Shown: positions 33,321 through 44,900 of the stretch, in pieces | Layout of the letters: every line of letters starts with the position of its first letter | Numbering within the stretch: position 1 is the first letter of the stretch | DNA from: Apodospora peruviana | Taxonomy: Eukaryota; Ascomycota; Sordariomycetes; Sordariales; Lasiosphaeriaceae | DNA: 64,000 nucleotides | Assembly: GCA_033439685.1 (NCBI GenBank) | Contig: JAUEDM010000004.1 | Coordinates: 3,844,001-3,908,000, forward strand | Reading direction: 5' to 3' | The notes under the pieces: generated by a model | What the model was told of the DNA's origin: nothing | Seen by the model: the letters and a program-made list of their open reading frames with translations, nothing else | Databases searched by the model: none | Made by a program: the position numbers and the translations under genes

Positions 33321-34283
33321 TTGGTATCGAAAACAGCACCGTTGCGCTACGCCGCTAAGGCAGTCTCGGCAGATCGTGCTCCAAATCCCAAACCCTGCGA
33401 GTCCTGTCGTCGCTTTCTGTCTCTTTCGGAGGACTCAGACCCCGAGATTGAATATACCTCTCCGGTAAAGGCGCGGCGAAGATCTGAAGATGAACCAGAA
33501 CAACCAGAATCGTGGAGGTGACTACTAAACCATGTCTCTTTCTCATTTCAGCGAGCGGCATCGCGTCGTGCGCACAGATTGTACACTATGCTAACCGACG
33601 ACCTGATTAGCAGGATCCACGCAGCCAAGCCAACTCATGGGACGCTTGGGACGCCGCTACAGGTATCTCATTCGCCATCGTGCTGTGCCGTATCCTCCTC
33701 ACAGTAACTTCAGTCGCTCTGGTGAGTCCGGCCCCGTACCGCACATATTCGAAACCAATTCCTCCTCTGGCAAGCCTCCTTCACCTGGCCCTGGTGTCAT
33801 CCTCCACAATTCAGTTGAGTCCTACTCCGATGCGGTAGGAGAACAATACAGGTTGTCTCGGGGCAGGTAACCTCAGCCTCGGGGCGGTCACGGGCGCATA
33901 TTGCGCAGCCGGTAAACTCACTAGGGAGGCCTCCGCAAAAGACCGGCCTATCCGGGTCATCTCAGGCTCAAAAGGAGGAGAGTGTGCAGTCGCAGACCTC
34001 AACGCCAACAAGGGGGGCTCGGAACCCAGTGGAGGAGACACCCGAAAATCAGCCCGCCCGTGTCGAGAACATGCAAAATACAAAAGGAGGCAAGATGACG
34101 ATGACGGATTGCCAGTGGAATAAGGTGCGCAGCTTCCACCAGCGTTTGGAGGAGGCCATGGCTAGGATTAGGGAGCGTCAGGAGCGCGAGAGGACAGAGA
34201 AAAAAACGGAGTATCAAATGAATCGTGAACGTATTCTGAAGGAGCTGAAGGAATTGGATGAGCAGTATGAAGCGGATAAATGA
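33321..34283 (+). CDS. Lineage-specific protein with C-terminal coiled coil, model incomplete
   Basis: Two stretches look coding. The first (about 33360-33520) has PKPCESCRRFLSLSEDSD and PVKARRRSEDEPEQPESW. The second, from a GGGGCAG acceptor near 33868 to the TAA at 34281-34283, reads a Ser/Gln/Pro-rich linker, then CQWNKVRSFHQRLEEAMARI, then a strongly charged helix with RERQERERTEKK and RILKELKELDEQYEADK at the end. The charged tail is a convincing coiled coil. The exons between 33520 and 33868 and the true start are not resolved. No family recognised; function unknown. Confidence 0.35.
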
Positions 34284-36208
34284 CGTCTGTTGGAAAGCAC
34301 ACCCAAGAGATGTCTACGTTTTCAGCCAGCATCTTCAAATGTGCACACACTCAACAAGAGTGTTTCTGTTGTAGCGAAAGGGGATGGAACAGCTAAGCAG
34401 TAAACAGGAAGACTGCCGGAGTGTCCGCAGTTGCTTCCTGAGGCTGTTGCTCCCAAGGTCATGACCGAACAGCTGGAGATTGGTTGGAGCAGGACTTTCC
34501 TCACCGAGGTCATCCACATCATGTCCGTTACCTTTCAATTCCTGGACCTGTTTGGCGACTCCTTCATTTATGTTGATACTACGTTGAGGTCTGGGTCTAT
34601 ACAGGTGGAAGAATCTGACAGGTCAAGGGGTGAAGCTCGGATGCTTTGGGAAGGATTCTGATTACGTTTGGTTTGCTCTGGCGATACATGTGTATGACGT
34701 GTACAGATAACGTTACTTGGGGGACTGGGATTCATGGACTCTTTCTACAAGAGGAATATGGCCAGTGAAGTCTCGCTCCATGCGCAGAAGTTGCTTTCCT
34801 CTGTTTCTTAACAATAACAAAGAACTCTTAAAGTAACGTTGTGTATGCTATTGTGTCATTCTACTCTCTTATGTGCTTTCGGTGGCCCCATAGTCTCGCA
34901 TCACCTGCATTGCTTCATTGCCATGATCGTGTTTTAAAGCCCTTAGCGATTCTGTATGGCGTAGAGATCTGATCATGTGTTCATGATCGTGGGTTGGTCT
35001 GGCCGATACTCCAAAACCGTGACATCTCTTCCAGTTGTTGGGTTGGACGGCAGGGGTTATCGTTGCCTGGTTTGTTGTCTCTTCTAAGCATCTAATAGCT
35101 AGTAGGCCCTTTTCGAGAGGGAATAGGGCACGGGGTGAGCCTGAAAGGGGTAAGATGACCCACTGGTTCCGGTAACCCCTTTTTCTTCGTGATATTGTCT
35201 TTCCTGCTTGTGGTGATTGTGCTTGGCCCCTTGTGAAGCAATATTTTGCGTTATAAGACTGCTTGAAATCTTAGTCAACGTCACAACCATAACAAAGAAA
35301 AACCCCAGGGGCTCTCTCAGCAAGCATTCGAGTGGTTATATCGATTACGTGAGCCAGTACCAGGTAGTTGACAGGCAACCAGCGGCGGCGGTGGGTCTTA
35401 ATGCAATAGCCGATGAGTGAGAAGTATGACTGTCCATTTATGCGGTGATACGGATATGGCTGAGTGACAACTAACTGCCTTTCTGGGTGGGATGTTCGAT
35501 CACTATTCTCCCAGTGGTTGATAGGCAATATCATATTACGCAAAAGAGTGGCATCGCCGGAATACGGGCCGGAAGCTGTCATTCATCGCACGTGGGCTTT
35601 GCATAGTCTCTCCGCACGACATAGGATTACATGACGAGGCTTGTGGCTCCAAGAATACCAGGGCAAGAGTCTTCAAAGTTAGACTTCAATTTGTCGTGAT
35701 TCCGGCAAAACTTGAATGTGTAGCCTACCCCCATTGACTCGCCCGCACATCAGTAGTTGAACTATATCAATGTTGTGTTCGTGCAATCTTCAGGTTTATT
35801 CAGCCCTAACACCTAGACTTAATGGCTGACCGCCTGAACCACCTGGCAGGATCAAAGCAGTCAAAACATGGGGGCAAGTGGCAAACTCTGATTACGAATC
35901 TACGTTTCCGAACCCCTGAGCATCCAGCGCTTAATGCTATCATCATCTAGATTCTTGTGGGTCAGTCTGACAGAGAGTCATGCAATACCTTCCATGTTAT
36001 TCGGCAGCAGACTCCGCCGGTTAATGATGCCTTCGACTTTGCTGGATGACACCAGAGATCTGGCTTGGTGGTTCTCTCCATGTATAAAACCAGGCCGACC
36101 TTCCAGCTTCATTCCCATTCTTTCCACATCCTCAACCAACACAACACATCATCAAATCGTTATCCAATTCTCACCTCTCACAAATCACTCAACCAGTATC
36201 TCCTGAAA
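34284..36208. other. Intergenic, no recognised gene
   Basis: About 1.9 kb of moderately AT-rich sequence. Short frames at 34322-34661 and 35099-35582 overlap on both strands without signatures. The promoter of the gene at 36209 lies at the right end. Confidence 0.4.
36083..36089 (+). promoter_or_regulatory. TATA box of the secreted-protein gene
   Basis: TATAAAA lies 120 bases before the ATG at 36209 and is followed by a CT/CA-rich leader typical of a highly expressed fungal gene. Confidence 0.55.
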
Positions 36209-36820
36209 ATGCAATCCATCATCGCACTCACTATCTCGGGCCTAGCCCTCACCACCGCCATGACAGTCGAGCCGCGGCAGGCGACCCCCGTCGTCAATGT
36301 CATCTCCGCCCGAAGACTCGACGGCGACTGCCCGGCCGGCAGCTTCACCTTCACCCCCAACAACGCCGACCGGCCGTTCGGCACCATCGTCTTCGGTAAC
36401 TATACGGCGTTTGTTGGCCCGAAGGACCAGTCCTCCAGCCGCGAAAGGTTCTGCAACTTCGAGGTCGTCCTCCAGTTCCCCAGGGCTTGCACCAAGGGGG
36501 ATCTCCTGGTCCAGCCTCGCGGCTTTGTTCAACTTGGGGACGCGCGAACCACGGCCACCTTCAGCTCGGCAAACGTCCTCCCCGGGAAAATTGGCCAGGA
36601 TCCGGCCGCCTTGAGCTGGACCGGTCCCCTCGTGCCGGAGCAGAACTACGTCCGGAACTGGCAACTTCCGTTCCAGGAGGACATCAGGAACGAGAACGAG
36701 AGGAACATTGTCTATGCCGCTCGCACCCGCATCTTTGTTACGCAGCCCGGTCCCAACCAGGAGTCTTTCTTGACTGTCGATAGTCTTGACATTGGCGTCC
36801 TGAACCCGACTACCTGCTGA
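36209..36820 (+). CDS. Small secreted protein, DUF4360-like
   Basis: Single exon, 203 residues from the ATG at 36209. A signal peptide (residues 1-17, MQSIIALTISGLALTTAM) is followed by a Kex2-like PRQ site. The mature protein has GDCPAGSFTFTPN, FGNYTAFVGP with an N-glycosylation sequon, RFCNFEVVLQFPRAC and a terminal Cys; four cysteines could form two disulphides. The pattern GxCP, C-x-F at mid-protein and a beta-rich profile matches the fungal secreted DUF4360 family, whose role is unknown. A strong TATA and CT-rich leader suggest good expression. It could act at the wall or on a host; nothing in the sequence decides. Confidence 0.75.
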   Translation: MQSIIALTISGLALTTAMTVEPRQATPVVNVISARRLDGDCPAGSFTFTPNNADRPFGTIVFGNYTAFVGPKDQSSSRERFCNFEVVLQFPRACTKGDLLVQPRGFVQLGDARTTATFSSANVLPGKIGQDPAALSWTGPLVPEQNYVRNWQLPFQEDIRNENERNIVYAARTRIFVTQPGPNQESFLTVDSLDIGVLNPTTC

Positions 36821-37634
36821 GCACGGACTTGGTTTTCTTTGATGGTCGGCGGCGTTGTCGAATGGAGGTTGGTTTTGATAGATTGTATGGGGATTAAAGG
36901 GTTGGTTTGGTTCGGAGGAAAGAAAATTCGAAAAGAACAAAAAGAAGTGGGAGCGCTTGGTGATTTTGAGTTGAGATTCTGTTTTTGAGATAGAATCACT
37001 CCTCTTTTCATTTCGTTGGGGATGATAGGTTTGAGATGGACAAAAATGCCCGAAGTTTGCATTTGATAGCGAACAGAACAAAAGAGAGTGTAACACGTTT
37101 TCTGCCGCAGATAGAAGTATTCAAGTACATCCTCACGAGTAACCCAGGTCTACGCATTATTTGTCAACGTCTCGATTGCTGCAAATGTCAGTTTTCTCTG
37201 GACAGTTGGTCCCTCAGAGCCCTTACCGCTGTGGACGGGATGGCAATTTCTCCCTGGCATTTCTTCTGCCAGTGTCAGCTAGCCATCAGACTTGGACTGT
37301 ACAAGTCATTTGACGACTACACGCTTGTATATCCATCCGGCTTAACGCGGTAGATACATACGCTTGAGGCGGCAGATACATACGCTTAATGCAGCAGATA
37401 CATACGCTTGCAGAAGATACATACACTTAATCCGCGGAAGAGTCAATTAAGTGCCTCCTTTTTTGTTCTTTTCTTCTTTGGGGTAGTCTCATCAAACGCT
37501 CCCTCCTGTTAAGGGCCACATAGGATCAAAGCAAACAAGTCCTTTGCAATAAAATCGTCACCATCTTGATGAAGAACAATCCGAGAATTTTGGATAGAAC
37601 ACATCTAGATGCCGCAGCAATACTAGCACACCAA
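36821..37634. other. Convergent spacer with a short tandem repeat
   Basis: 3' flanks of two convergent genes; holds the agatacatacgctt repeat at 37352-37430. Confidence 0.5.
37352..37430. repeat. Four-copy tandem repeat, about 21-24 base unit
   Basis: The string agatacatacgctt (last copy agatacatacactt) recurs four times at spacings of 18-24 bases, separated by gcggc/gcagc-type linkers. Confidence 0.85.
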
Positions 37635-39143
37635 TCACTCAAAGAAAACAACCTGCACAGTGATATCATCCCTCACGTACCGCGAATAAGGCGGTCTGAA
37701 TGACAGCAACGCGCCAACCAAGTCCTGGTTCGCCCCACCGATCGCGTTCCTGGTCAGATGCACAGCCGCGTTCTCGTCTTGCACCGCGATGCTCTCTTCA
37801 TCCACCTTGTAGCCTGTCGAGTAATACCGCTCCCAGTTGAACATCCCAGGCGTCTCCCCCTTCACCGGCTGTGGCTCCCGCGGTTTCCTTTTAGCCTTCC
37901 AGTCGATCCAACGGGCGACCATATCGACAGCCTGCTCGCTGGTCATGGCATCCCACAACCCGTCACTGGCAATGATCATGAACGCACGCTTGCCTGCCGG
38001 CAGCACGGTCGTCGTAACCTCTGGCTCAGCCGTGATATACGGCGGTGTCTTGTACACCTCCGGGTCGTGGGCTCTCAGAGTGTCGGTGACGAAGCGCGAC
38101 CTCAGGTACTTTTGCAGCTCAAGAGGCCATTTCCAGTGCCCATCGCCAAATGCTCGCGCGCAAGCGAGACCAAGCACGCGTCCGTTCTTAACCAAACCTT
38201 CTTCGCCCGGATGTTCAGCGCGCACCCGCTCTCCCTCGGCCTCGTTGCTGCCGCTCTGGTCGATGGAGAGCGGAACCGCCTCCCATTTCCCTTCAGCGGT
38301 TTGGCGGCCGAGCACGGCACGCGAGTCGCCGGTGCAGGCAACATGCAGCTTACGCGACGCGGGGTCGTACAAGGAGAGAATGGCGCAGGAGCCGTTGCTG
38401 CCTGTCGCCAGGCGCTGTACTTTTTGTGCGAAGGTCAGAGAGTCGCTGTTGACGGTCCCTCGGTCGCCGCCGCTGAGAAAGGCGTTATCGAGGGCGACAA
38501 ATGCGTCCTTGATGGCTTTGTGGATGGCGACATCGTCAAAGCCCGTCGGCTGGTTGGCGTTCTTGACGAAGGTGTGAACGTAGGGCAGCAGGTGCTGGGT
38601 CAGCGCTTGTGAGGTCTGGCTGCCGAGGTGGCCGTCAAACACGCCCCATGTCATCCAGTCCCGGCCCGACTGCAGCGGAGAGGGGAATTTGCCGTGAATA
38701 TAACTGTCTTCGCATGGTCCGTTGGACGCGACCTGCGATCCTTCGTAGCTCGATAGACCGTTGACGGCAGAGACCGAAACCGACCAGGCGTCCTCGTTCA
38801 GGCGCTCATCCACCTGCGCTGGCGATAGAGGCGGGAGGGCCGTAAAAGGGTAGCCGGTAGCCGGATTGAGATTAGGAGCGCCAGATAGAGCGGTGCTGAT
38901 TGTGTGTTTGGCGGCGACGCCAGCTTCATTCTGGCTGTGCGAGAACTCATAGGCAAACCAGCCGAGGACGGACGACGCGACTCCGACGCCGGTAATCCTC
39001 AAAAATGGACGGCCTGGTGAAGGCGTTGCAATCGTTGACTGTCGTCTGACAAAACCTCGGTAGCTTACCGAGCGAATAGGGAATTTTGAGGGAAACATTG
39101 CTGTGTTTTGCTGGTCGTGGACGCTGTTTGGAGGATGGAGCAT
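37635..39143 (-). CDS. Mitochondrial PP2C-type Ser/Thr phosphatase (pyruvate dehydrogenase phosphatase-like)
   Basis: Intronless, 502 residues from 39143. A second ATG at 39098 starts MFPSKFPIRSVSYRGF, a basic amphipathic presequence, so this may be the true start. A hydrophobic segment (ITGVGVASSVLGWFAYEF) follows, fitting inner-membrane or intermembrane-space sorting as in yeast Ptc5. PP2C motifs are in order: the first Asp region EDSYIHG, WGVFDGHLGSQTS (VFDGHGG with one change), ACTGDSRAVLG, RAFGD, ASDGLWDAMTSEQAV and the terminal RDDITVQVVFF; the metal-binding aspartates are all present. The intact enzyme would dephosphorylate mitochondrial proteins, classically the pyruvate dehydrogenase E1 alpha subunit. 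It ends in the convergent spacer with the secreted-protein gene. Confidence 0.9.
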   Translation of the reverse strand: MLHPPNSVHDQQNTAMFPSKFPIRSVSYRGFVRRQSTIATPSPGRPFLRITGVGVASSVLGWFAYEFSHSQNEAGVAAKHTISTALSGAPNLNPATGYPFTALPPLSPAQVDERLNEDAWSVSVSAVNGLSSYEGSQVASNGPCEDSYIHGKFPSPLQSGRDWMTWGVFDGHLGSQTSQALTQHLLPYVHTFVKNANQPTGFDDVAIHKAIKDAFVALDNAFLSGGDRGTVNSDSLTFAQKVQRLATGSNGSCAILSLYDPASRKLHVACTGDSRAVLGRQTAEGKWEAVPLSIDQSGSNEAEGERVRAEHPGEEGLVKNGRVLGLACARAFGDGHWKWPLELQKYLRSRFVTDTLRAHDPEVYKTPPYITAEPEVTTTVLPAGKRAFMIIASDGLWDAMTSEQAVDMVARWIDWKAKRKPREPQPVKGETPGMFNWERYYSTGYKVDEESIAVQDENAAVHLTRNAIGGANQDLVGALLSFRPPYSRYVRDDITVQVVFFE

Positions 39144-40208
39144 GTTTTGGAGACGCGAGTCCAGCCGGCGGTGAGCGCGTACATTGCTCGGTGAGGCACT
39201 GCAGCGCCAAGGCGGTCCCGTGTGCCCTGTGTGTAACCGAACCCAACCTCCAATAATTTTCGGCTTCTCCGTACTTATTTATGGAATATATCCCTGAACA
39301 TAATTGACCCGAATATTATGTTCAATCCCATGTTAACGTTAACCTTTGGAGTCCCTTTGAAGTGTTAATTAACAGTTCAAGATGCATTACTGTCACAGAT
39401 TCAGGGACGCTAACTTAGAGCATTCAAAACTCTCCAATTATAGAGCAAGATTCAATGTTCTCGACCATGGCAAGACCCATGACACTCGATTATTCTCGCC
39501 CACACAATAAGCGCGGGTACTAGGTACATTGTGTCCCCGGACGGCAACAGCCCGTGCAATTGTTGATTCGGTTCGTCTACGGGTATACGAGATTTTAGAA
39601 GAGTCTTCCTATTTCTTGCAACGAACCTGGCAAGACTCGAAGCATCTGCGCCTGTCGATCAGGGTCGTCGAACTAAGGAGTAGGAGGAGTCACTGCACGC
39701 TGACCGGTAGTGAATTGACGACAATACCCTGTCCTCGCTCGTAGAGCCTCAGTTTATCCTTCAAGCTCGCAATTGCCATCTTCTGGAGTCCAAATCGGGA
39801 TTTCAAGCTCGCAGGAGTCCAAGTTTGGAGTTCAAGCTCGCAATTTCCGATGCCTGTAGAAGTAAAAGAAAATTTGGCAAGCTCACTCTTGGCCAACAGC
39901 GCGACCGAGGGTGGAGCATGGAAAGGTGTAGAGGGGAAGGGAAGTCGTGTCCAACGGAAGAGGGCAGTGTATTACTTCTCATCCCAAGAAGATGGGATGA
40001 GATGAAGAGATAACGTTACTCCAAACCCATTCGTTAGTAACGCACGGGCACCGCTTGCTCTGATCTGGCCACTCACTGCCTTTCGTATAAATCACCCCTC
40101 CACCAGTTCTTTCCCCCAAAATTTCCTCTCCAAAACAGATCCCCAAAGCAAGAGCAACCTGCCTCACAGCTTTTGCACACCCCCATTGTCCAGGTCTCGG
40201 CAAGAAAA
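39144..40208. other. Intergenic with a short repeat and a core promoter
   Basis: Three copies of ttcaagctcgca at about 39757, 39802 and 39832 lie in a 36-45 base spacing with gagtccaa(a/g)t between. TATAAAT at 40086-40092 precedes the gene at 40209 by about 120 bases. Confidence 0.5.
40086..40092 (+). promoter_or_regulatory. TATA box upstream of the gene at 40209
   Basis: TATAAAT within a CT-rich context, at a spacing from the ATG like that of the gene at 36209. Confidence 0.4.
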
Positions 40209-40800
40209 ATGCAATCTACTGCTGAAAACCAATACGAAGACCGGCCATTTGAGTCGATCAAACCCCAAACTCCGGCGGAGCAAGCAAGGCTCGTGGCCAT
40301 GTTCAACCTCTGCTGTTCACGGGGCATGGTTATTCCTGCTGAGCCGGAGAATCGAAATGCCGAACAAGCGGTCAAATACCAGCAGCTCATGGAAGAGCTC
40401 GAGCAGAGTCCTAAATGGTGTCCTCGCAGTGGGAAAAGGAGAAGCGGCTCGGTAAGCCGAATAGGGGACCTCTTACATGCTATGACCACAAATATCTCGC
40501 GGAGCGATTCCTGTTCGAGAAATGTAAGTCTTTATCCCGTAATCGTACTAATACAGTGCTAACACATTTATAGATCACGGCCGAGACACCAGGTATCTTA
40601 TTAAACCTAGCCCAACTCCAGATGTCCTGGCGTGGTCTTTAGATTATCGCCAATACGTCAACGGCCTTGCCAGCACCGTGGAGTACATGGAAATAGTGCA
40701 GCAGGTAGAGCAGCGGATCGACATGATGCGAAAGCAGATGCACCAGCGGATCGACGAAATTCAAAAGCAGATGCACCAGAGGATCAGAAGATGGACATGA
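40209..40800 (+). pseudogene. Lineage-specific coiled-coil gene with one frame break
   Basis: Begins MQSTAENQYEDRPFES, continues through QARLVAMFNLCCSRGM and QQLMEELEQSPKW. It then shifts frame to SSQWEKEKRLGKPNRGPLTC and YDHKYLAERFLFEK. A clean intron (40524-40573, GTAAGT to TTATAG) joins it to YHGRDTRYLIKPSPTPDVLA, LDYRQYVNGLASTVEYMEIV and a heptad-like end with MRKQMHQRID and IQKQMHQRI, stop at 40798-40800. The only defect is a single-base shift near 40423. The start has a TATA box in place, so this may be a live gene with an assembly error or a recent pseudogene. No family recognised. Confidence 0.5.
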
Positions 40801-41913
40801 TACAGTAGCAGATGGACCAGATGAAGCAGCAGTAAGTCCAGCTCGCCAACTCCGTCACGTACGCGGTGCTAATATCACGAATAGATTCGGCAACCCCTAA
40901 ATTCCGCCAGCCATGCCCACGGCACGTGACTCGGAATGCCAACATGAGCACGAGGAGGGCAGTCGTCGGGTCACAGGCGTCGACAGGATAGGCGAAGGAG
41001 AAAGACCAAGGACGGTACCACGATGCTCTGGGATCTTAACGAGAGCAAGCACCTGTCCTCCCTCAACGCCAACGACGAGATCCATGCACCTGAGCTATGG
41101 TGTTGTGCACTGCTCCTCCTAAAAAGGTCGGGCCAGCAGGTTTCGCACCTACTGCGGTAGATATTGACAATGCAACAGGGGCCTGTGGGCAGCCTGGGCA
41201 TTGTTATCGCTGGGTATCGCAAAACCAGTCCAACCATCCACCAGCTAGTCTCAGCTATAGCCTAATTCATCATCTCTGTCTGTCCAGTGTACATGCTGTC
41301 TGTTATAAGCTTACTGATGCTCCGGCGGGTCAGGAAGCGAGTCACTTCCAGATCATATCCTGATGTCGTGTGCCTCTTCTAACCCAGCATTCCTGTAGCG
41401 TATGGCGTAGCTCGTAGTAGTCGATCGGCAATAGATGTGATTCTCCAAGCCCGCCTCAAGGCTTTATGTCTTAGCGGCAGCCCCGTGTCGGCCTGTTGTA
41501 AGGGTTATTCTCTAGTCCCGCTTCGGGGCCTGCCGCTGGTGTTTCAGTTGGAGAATTCGCTTTGAATGATACGCGTTTGGTCGCGATTTCCTCTGCAACA
41601 ATACTGGTGTGTTCATCATTTGCTAAGCGGGAGATAACTTCGAAGAACATGGGCGGTTAGTCAAAGACGAGGCTGTGCACTGCGACGCTTTCGAGATTTT
41701 CTACCTGGCAAACACGAATGGGAGTGTGTGATACTGTCAGTTACAAAATGAAGTCTATACACTACTTATGATAACCATAAAACCCTTGTATGTTCAGAAT
41801 TGCTTCCATCCAGACAGCCATCCACGCCCTTTTCCCTCCTCCAATTACAAGATCTGGTAAAACAATCATCAAGCGCCATCTCCAAACATGACCTGTACAC
41901 AACCAACCCTTAA
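40801..41913. other. Intergenic, no recognised gene
   Basis: 3' flanks of convergent genes. Short frames at 40897-41363 have no signature. Confidence 0.4.
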
Positions 41914-44900
41914 TCATTCAATCCTATTTCGTCCATACAGCGCCCTAAACACGCCACCTTCCCTCGCCGCCAGCTCAGACGGCGCACCGGCCTCAACCAG
42001 CTTGCCCGAATCGAGTACCAGCACCACGTCACTGTCCATAATGGTGTCCAGGTGGTGCGCAACCGTCACAATGGTGTGCTCCCTAAACTCCTCGCGGATC
42101 AGCCGCTGCATCAGGTTGTTAGTCTCGCCATCGACGTTGCTGGTCGCCTCGTCGAGCAGGACGACTTTGCCGCGCGTCGGGCGCATCAGCATGGCGCGCG
42201 CCAGCGAGAACAGCTGCTGCTGGCCATGGGACAGAGGCAGATTCTTCATGGTCGCGTCTAGACTGGACGCGGGAGTGGTCTCGTCATCGACCTTTTTGAT
42301 GTCAGGGTCGGCGGTGTCGGCCGGAGCAGGAGTGCTGCTGCTGGTTGCACCACCCATGGCGGTCGTGATTTCCTGGTCATCCTTACTCGCTGCCTCAGCG
42401 CTGCTCGTCCGCGACTGCAGAACCGACCACAGCTTCACCCGCTCCAACACCCTGATAATGTCGTCATCCGAGGCCGCCGACTCGGCGATATCCAGATTCT
42501 GCCTTACGGTATCGGTCATGACGAGCATCGGGTCCTGCGGAACCGTAATGAGCCGCGACCGGACCGCGTTTCTGGGAAGCGTCTGCACATCTAAATCGTC
42601 GATTTTGATGGTACCCGACTCGATCTCGATGAGCCGCAACAAACTGAGCAAAAGCGACGACTTGCCGCTGCCGGTTCGGCCGCACACGCCCACTTTCTTC
42701 CCTGGTTCGATCGTGATGTTGACGCTTTTGAGGGCCAGCGTGCCAGGGTTATATGATGCAGATATATGGTCGAAGTCAATGGCGCCGCGGGAGGGCCACA
42801 GCTGGGGCGGCCGGTGGACCTCGTCGGGCTTGTCCTCGGGCTGGACGTCTTTGCAGAACGTGCGGAGGCGCGAGATTGCACCTAAGGAAGTCTCCATGCT
42901 GGTCCAGGCTTCGACGAGCCGGAGCAGGTACATGTTCGCCGCGAGCACGACGTTGAACGCGATACCAATCTGGCCGCCAGTTGTCGTGCCTTTAAGGGCT
43001 ACCGCCAGCGAAATGACAAGCAATGCCAGGCTCAGGACGGTCAAATCGAGTACGACGCTGAGCCAGCGCTGGATGCACATCATCATATACGATGGGCGCA
43101 GGGCTCGGTCGAGCTTCTTGACGTTGTCGTTGATGAATGGTCGCTGCCAGCCGAACGCGCGGATTGTGGCGACGCCTTCCAGGGTCTCGAGAAAGCTGGC
43201 GTTGACCTGTGCGCGGGTCTCGAGGTCGAGGAATCGGAGCTGGCGCGACGTGGCCAGGTAGAACTTTTGGATGAAGTAGACGGTGAGAAACGTGAAGGGC
43301 AGCGTGATGGCCATGAACGGCTGCACGACGCCAAGCAGAACGCATTGGGATAACAGTCTGAAGAAGAACTGGCCGACTTGCAGCAGGGAGAGGGGCAGTC
43401 TGCGGTCGATCATGCTGGTATCGGCACTGAATCTGTTCAGCGTTGTGCCGGTGTCGGTCGCGGCAAAATACGACTGGGGAGCGCCCATGACGGTACGCAG
43501 AAGCCGGGAATGCAGCAGATTGCCTGAACGGGGAGAGATGATGATGAAGATGTTGATGACGGTCACCACGAACACCAAGAAGGCACACAGCGATATCAGA
43601 AAATAGATGCCCGCGTAGTACCAGACGTGCTGGCCGCCGCTCTCGGCCCACAACTTCAGCCAGTATGGTGCGAAGCCGAGGAAAAAGGAGTAGCTGGACA
43701 TGCTGAAGACGAGGAGGAGCAGTTTGTCCGCGCCGATAGCCCCGAAGTAATAGGCTGTACCCGTGTTAGTAATTTTCTCAAGCATAGAAAATGCCGGTAA
43801 CAATACCATAAAGAGTCATGTCTCCCGTTTTCCTGGTGAGATCTTCCATGTTCTCGTCTGGCTTCTTGGCTCCGGGGGGCTTGATCTTGTCTTTGGTCTC
43901 AACCGCATCGTCTAGCTTGTGCGCATCGTCATGCATTCTGCCGAGCACAACCTGGCTAATGTATCCAGCGTCGGCCCTAAGATCATTCCAGGTCCCTTGC
44001 TCCGCGATCTTGCCGTCCTCGCTGATGACGATGATGTGGTCTGCTAGGGGCAGATGCTGGGCTATTGAACTAGATTAGAATGACTTGACATACGGGACGG
44101 ATAGAGGTCCAACATACTGGCGTGGGTAATGAGCAGCACCGTGGTGCCAAGTTCCTTGAACAAGCCCTTAGGCCCAATCAGATTGTCGACAATGTGGCGT
44201 TCTGTTGTCGCGTCAAGTGCGCTGAGGACGTCGTCAAGGATGATCATGTCCCGCCTGGTGTGCACTGCGCGAGCTAGGGCCTGTTTGCAAAGAGTTAGTT
44301 AGTGGCTTACCGAAGGCATCTTCAGATGGCAGTGCTTACAACTCGCTGCTTCTGCCCGCCTGACAGCGTGATTCCACGACTACCGACGAGGGTCTGGTCA
44401 CCCTCTGGCAGCTGCTCCAGGTCTTCCTCAAGATCGCACGCGTGTAGAACTTTCTTGTACCAGGTATCGTCCACCGCGGTATCATCGCCAGGGGGGCCTC
44501 GGATGATATCCTTGATGGTGCCATTGATCAACCATGCCGTCTGCGCACAATACGCAATGGAGCCAAACGAAGTCTGTATCACGCCTGTGTCCGGTGGAAG
44601 GTCTCCTAGCAGTGCTTTGGCGAGAGTCGTCTTGCCGGTGCCCACGGCGCCGCAGCAGACGACCAGTGACCCTTTCTTCAAGGTCGTGGTGATAGATTTT
44701 AGAACAGGTTCGGCCGTTGAGGCTGGGCGTATCGTAGCGTCGCCGATGAAAATGGCAGGATCGTCCCGACTGCCATAGTCCCCAGCAACGCCGTCGTGAG
44801 TTAAACCTGCGTCCGGGATCACAAGATCAGTCGTGTGTGTAGGAGTGATGCCGTTCGCTTGACCGTTCGAGCCGTTTGTATATCTCTTGTCGAGAAATTC

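Noticed and set aside
37352..37430. CRISPR-like array
   Set aside because: Repeat unit and spacers are too short and the genome is fungal; it is an ordinary tandem repeat.
41888..43261. Plus-strand frame of 457 codons opposite the ABC transporter
   Set aside because: Ser-rich shadow of the second half of the pump; no independent signature.
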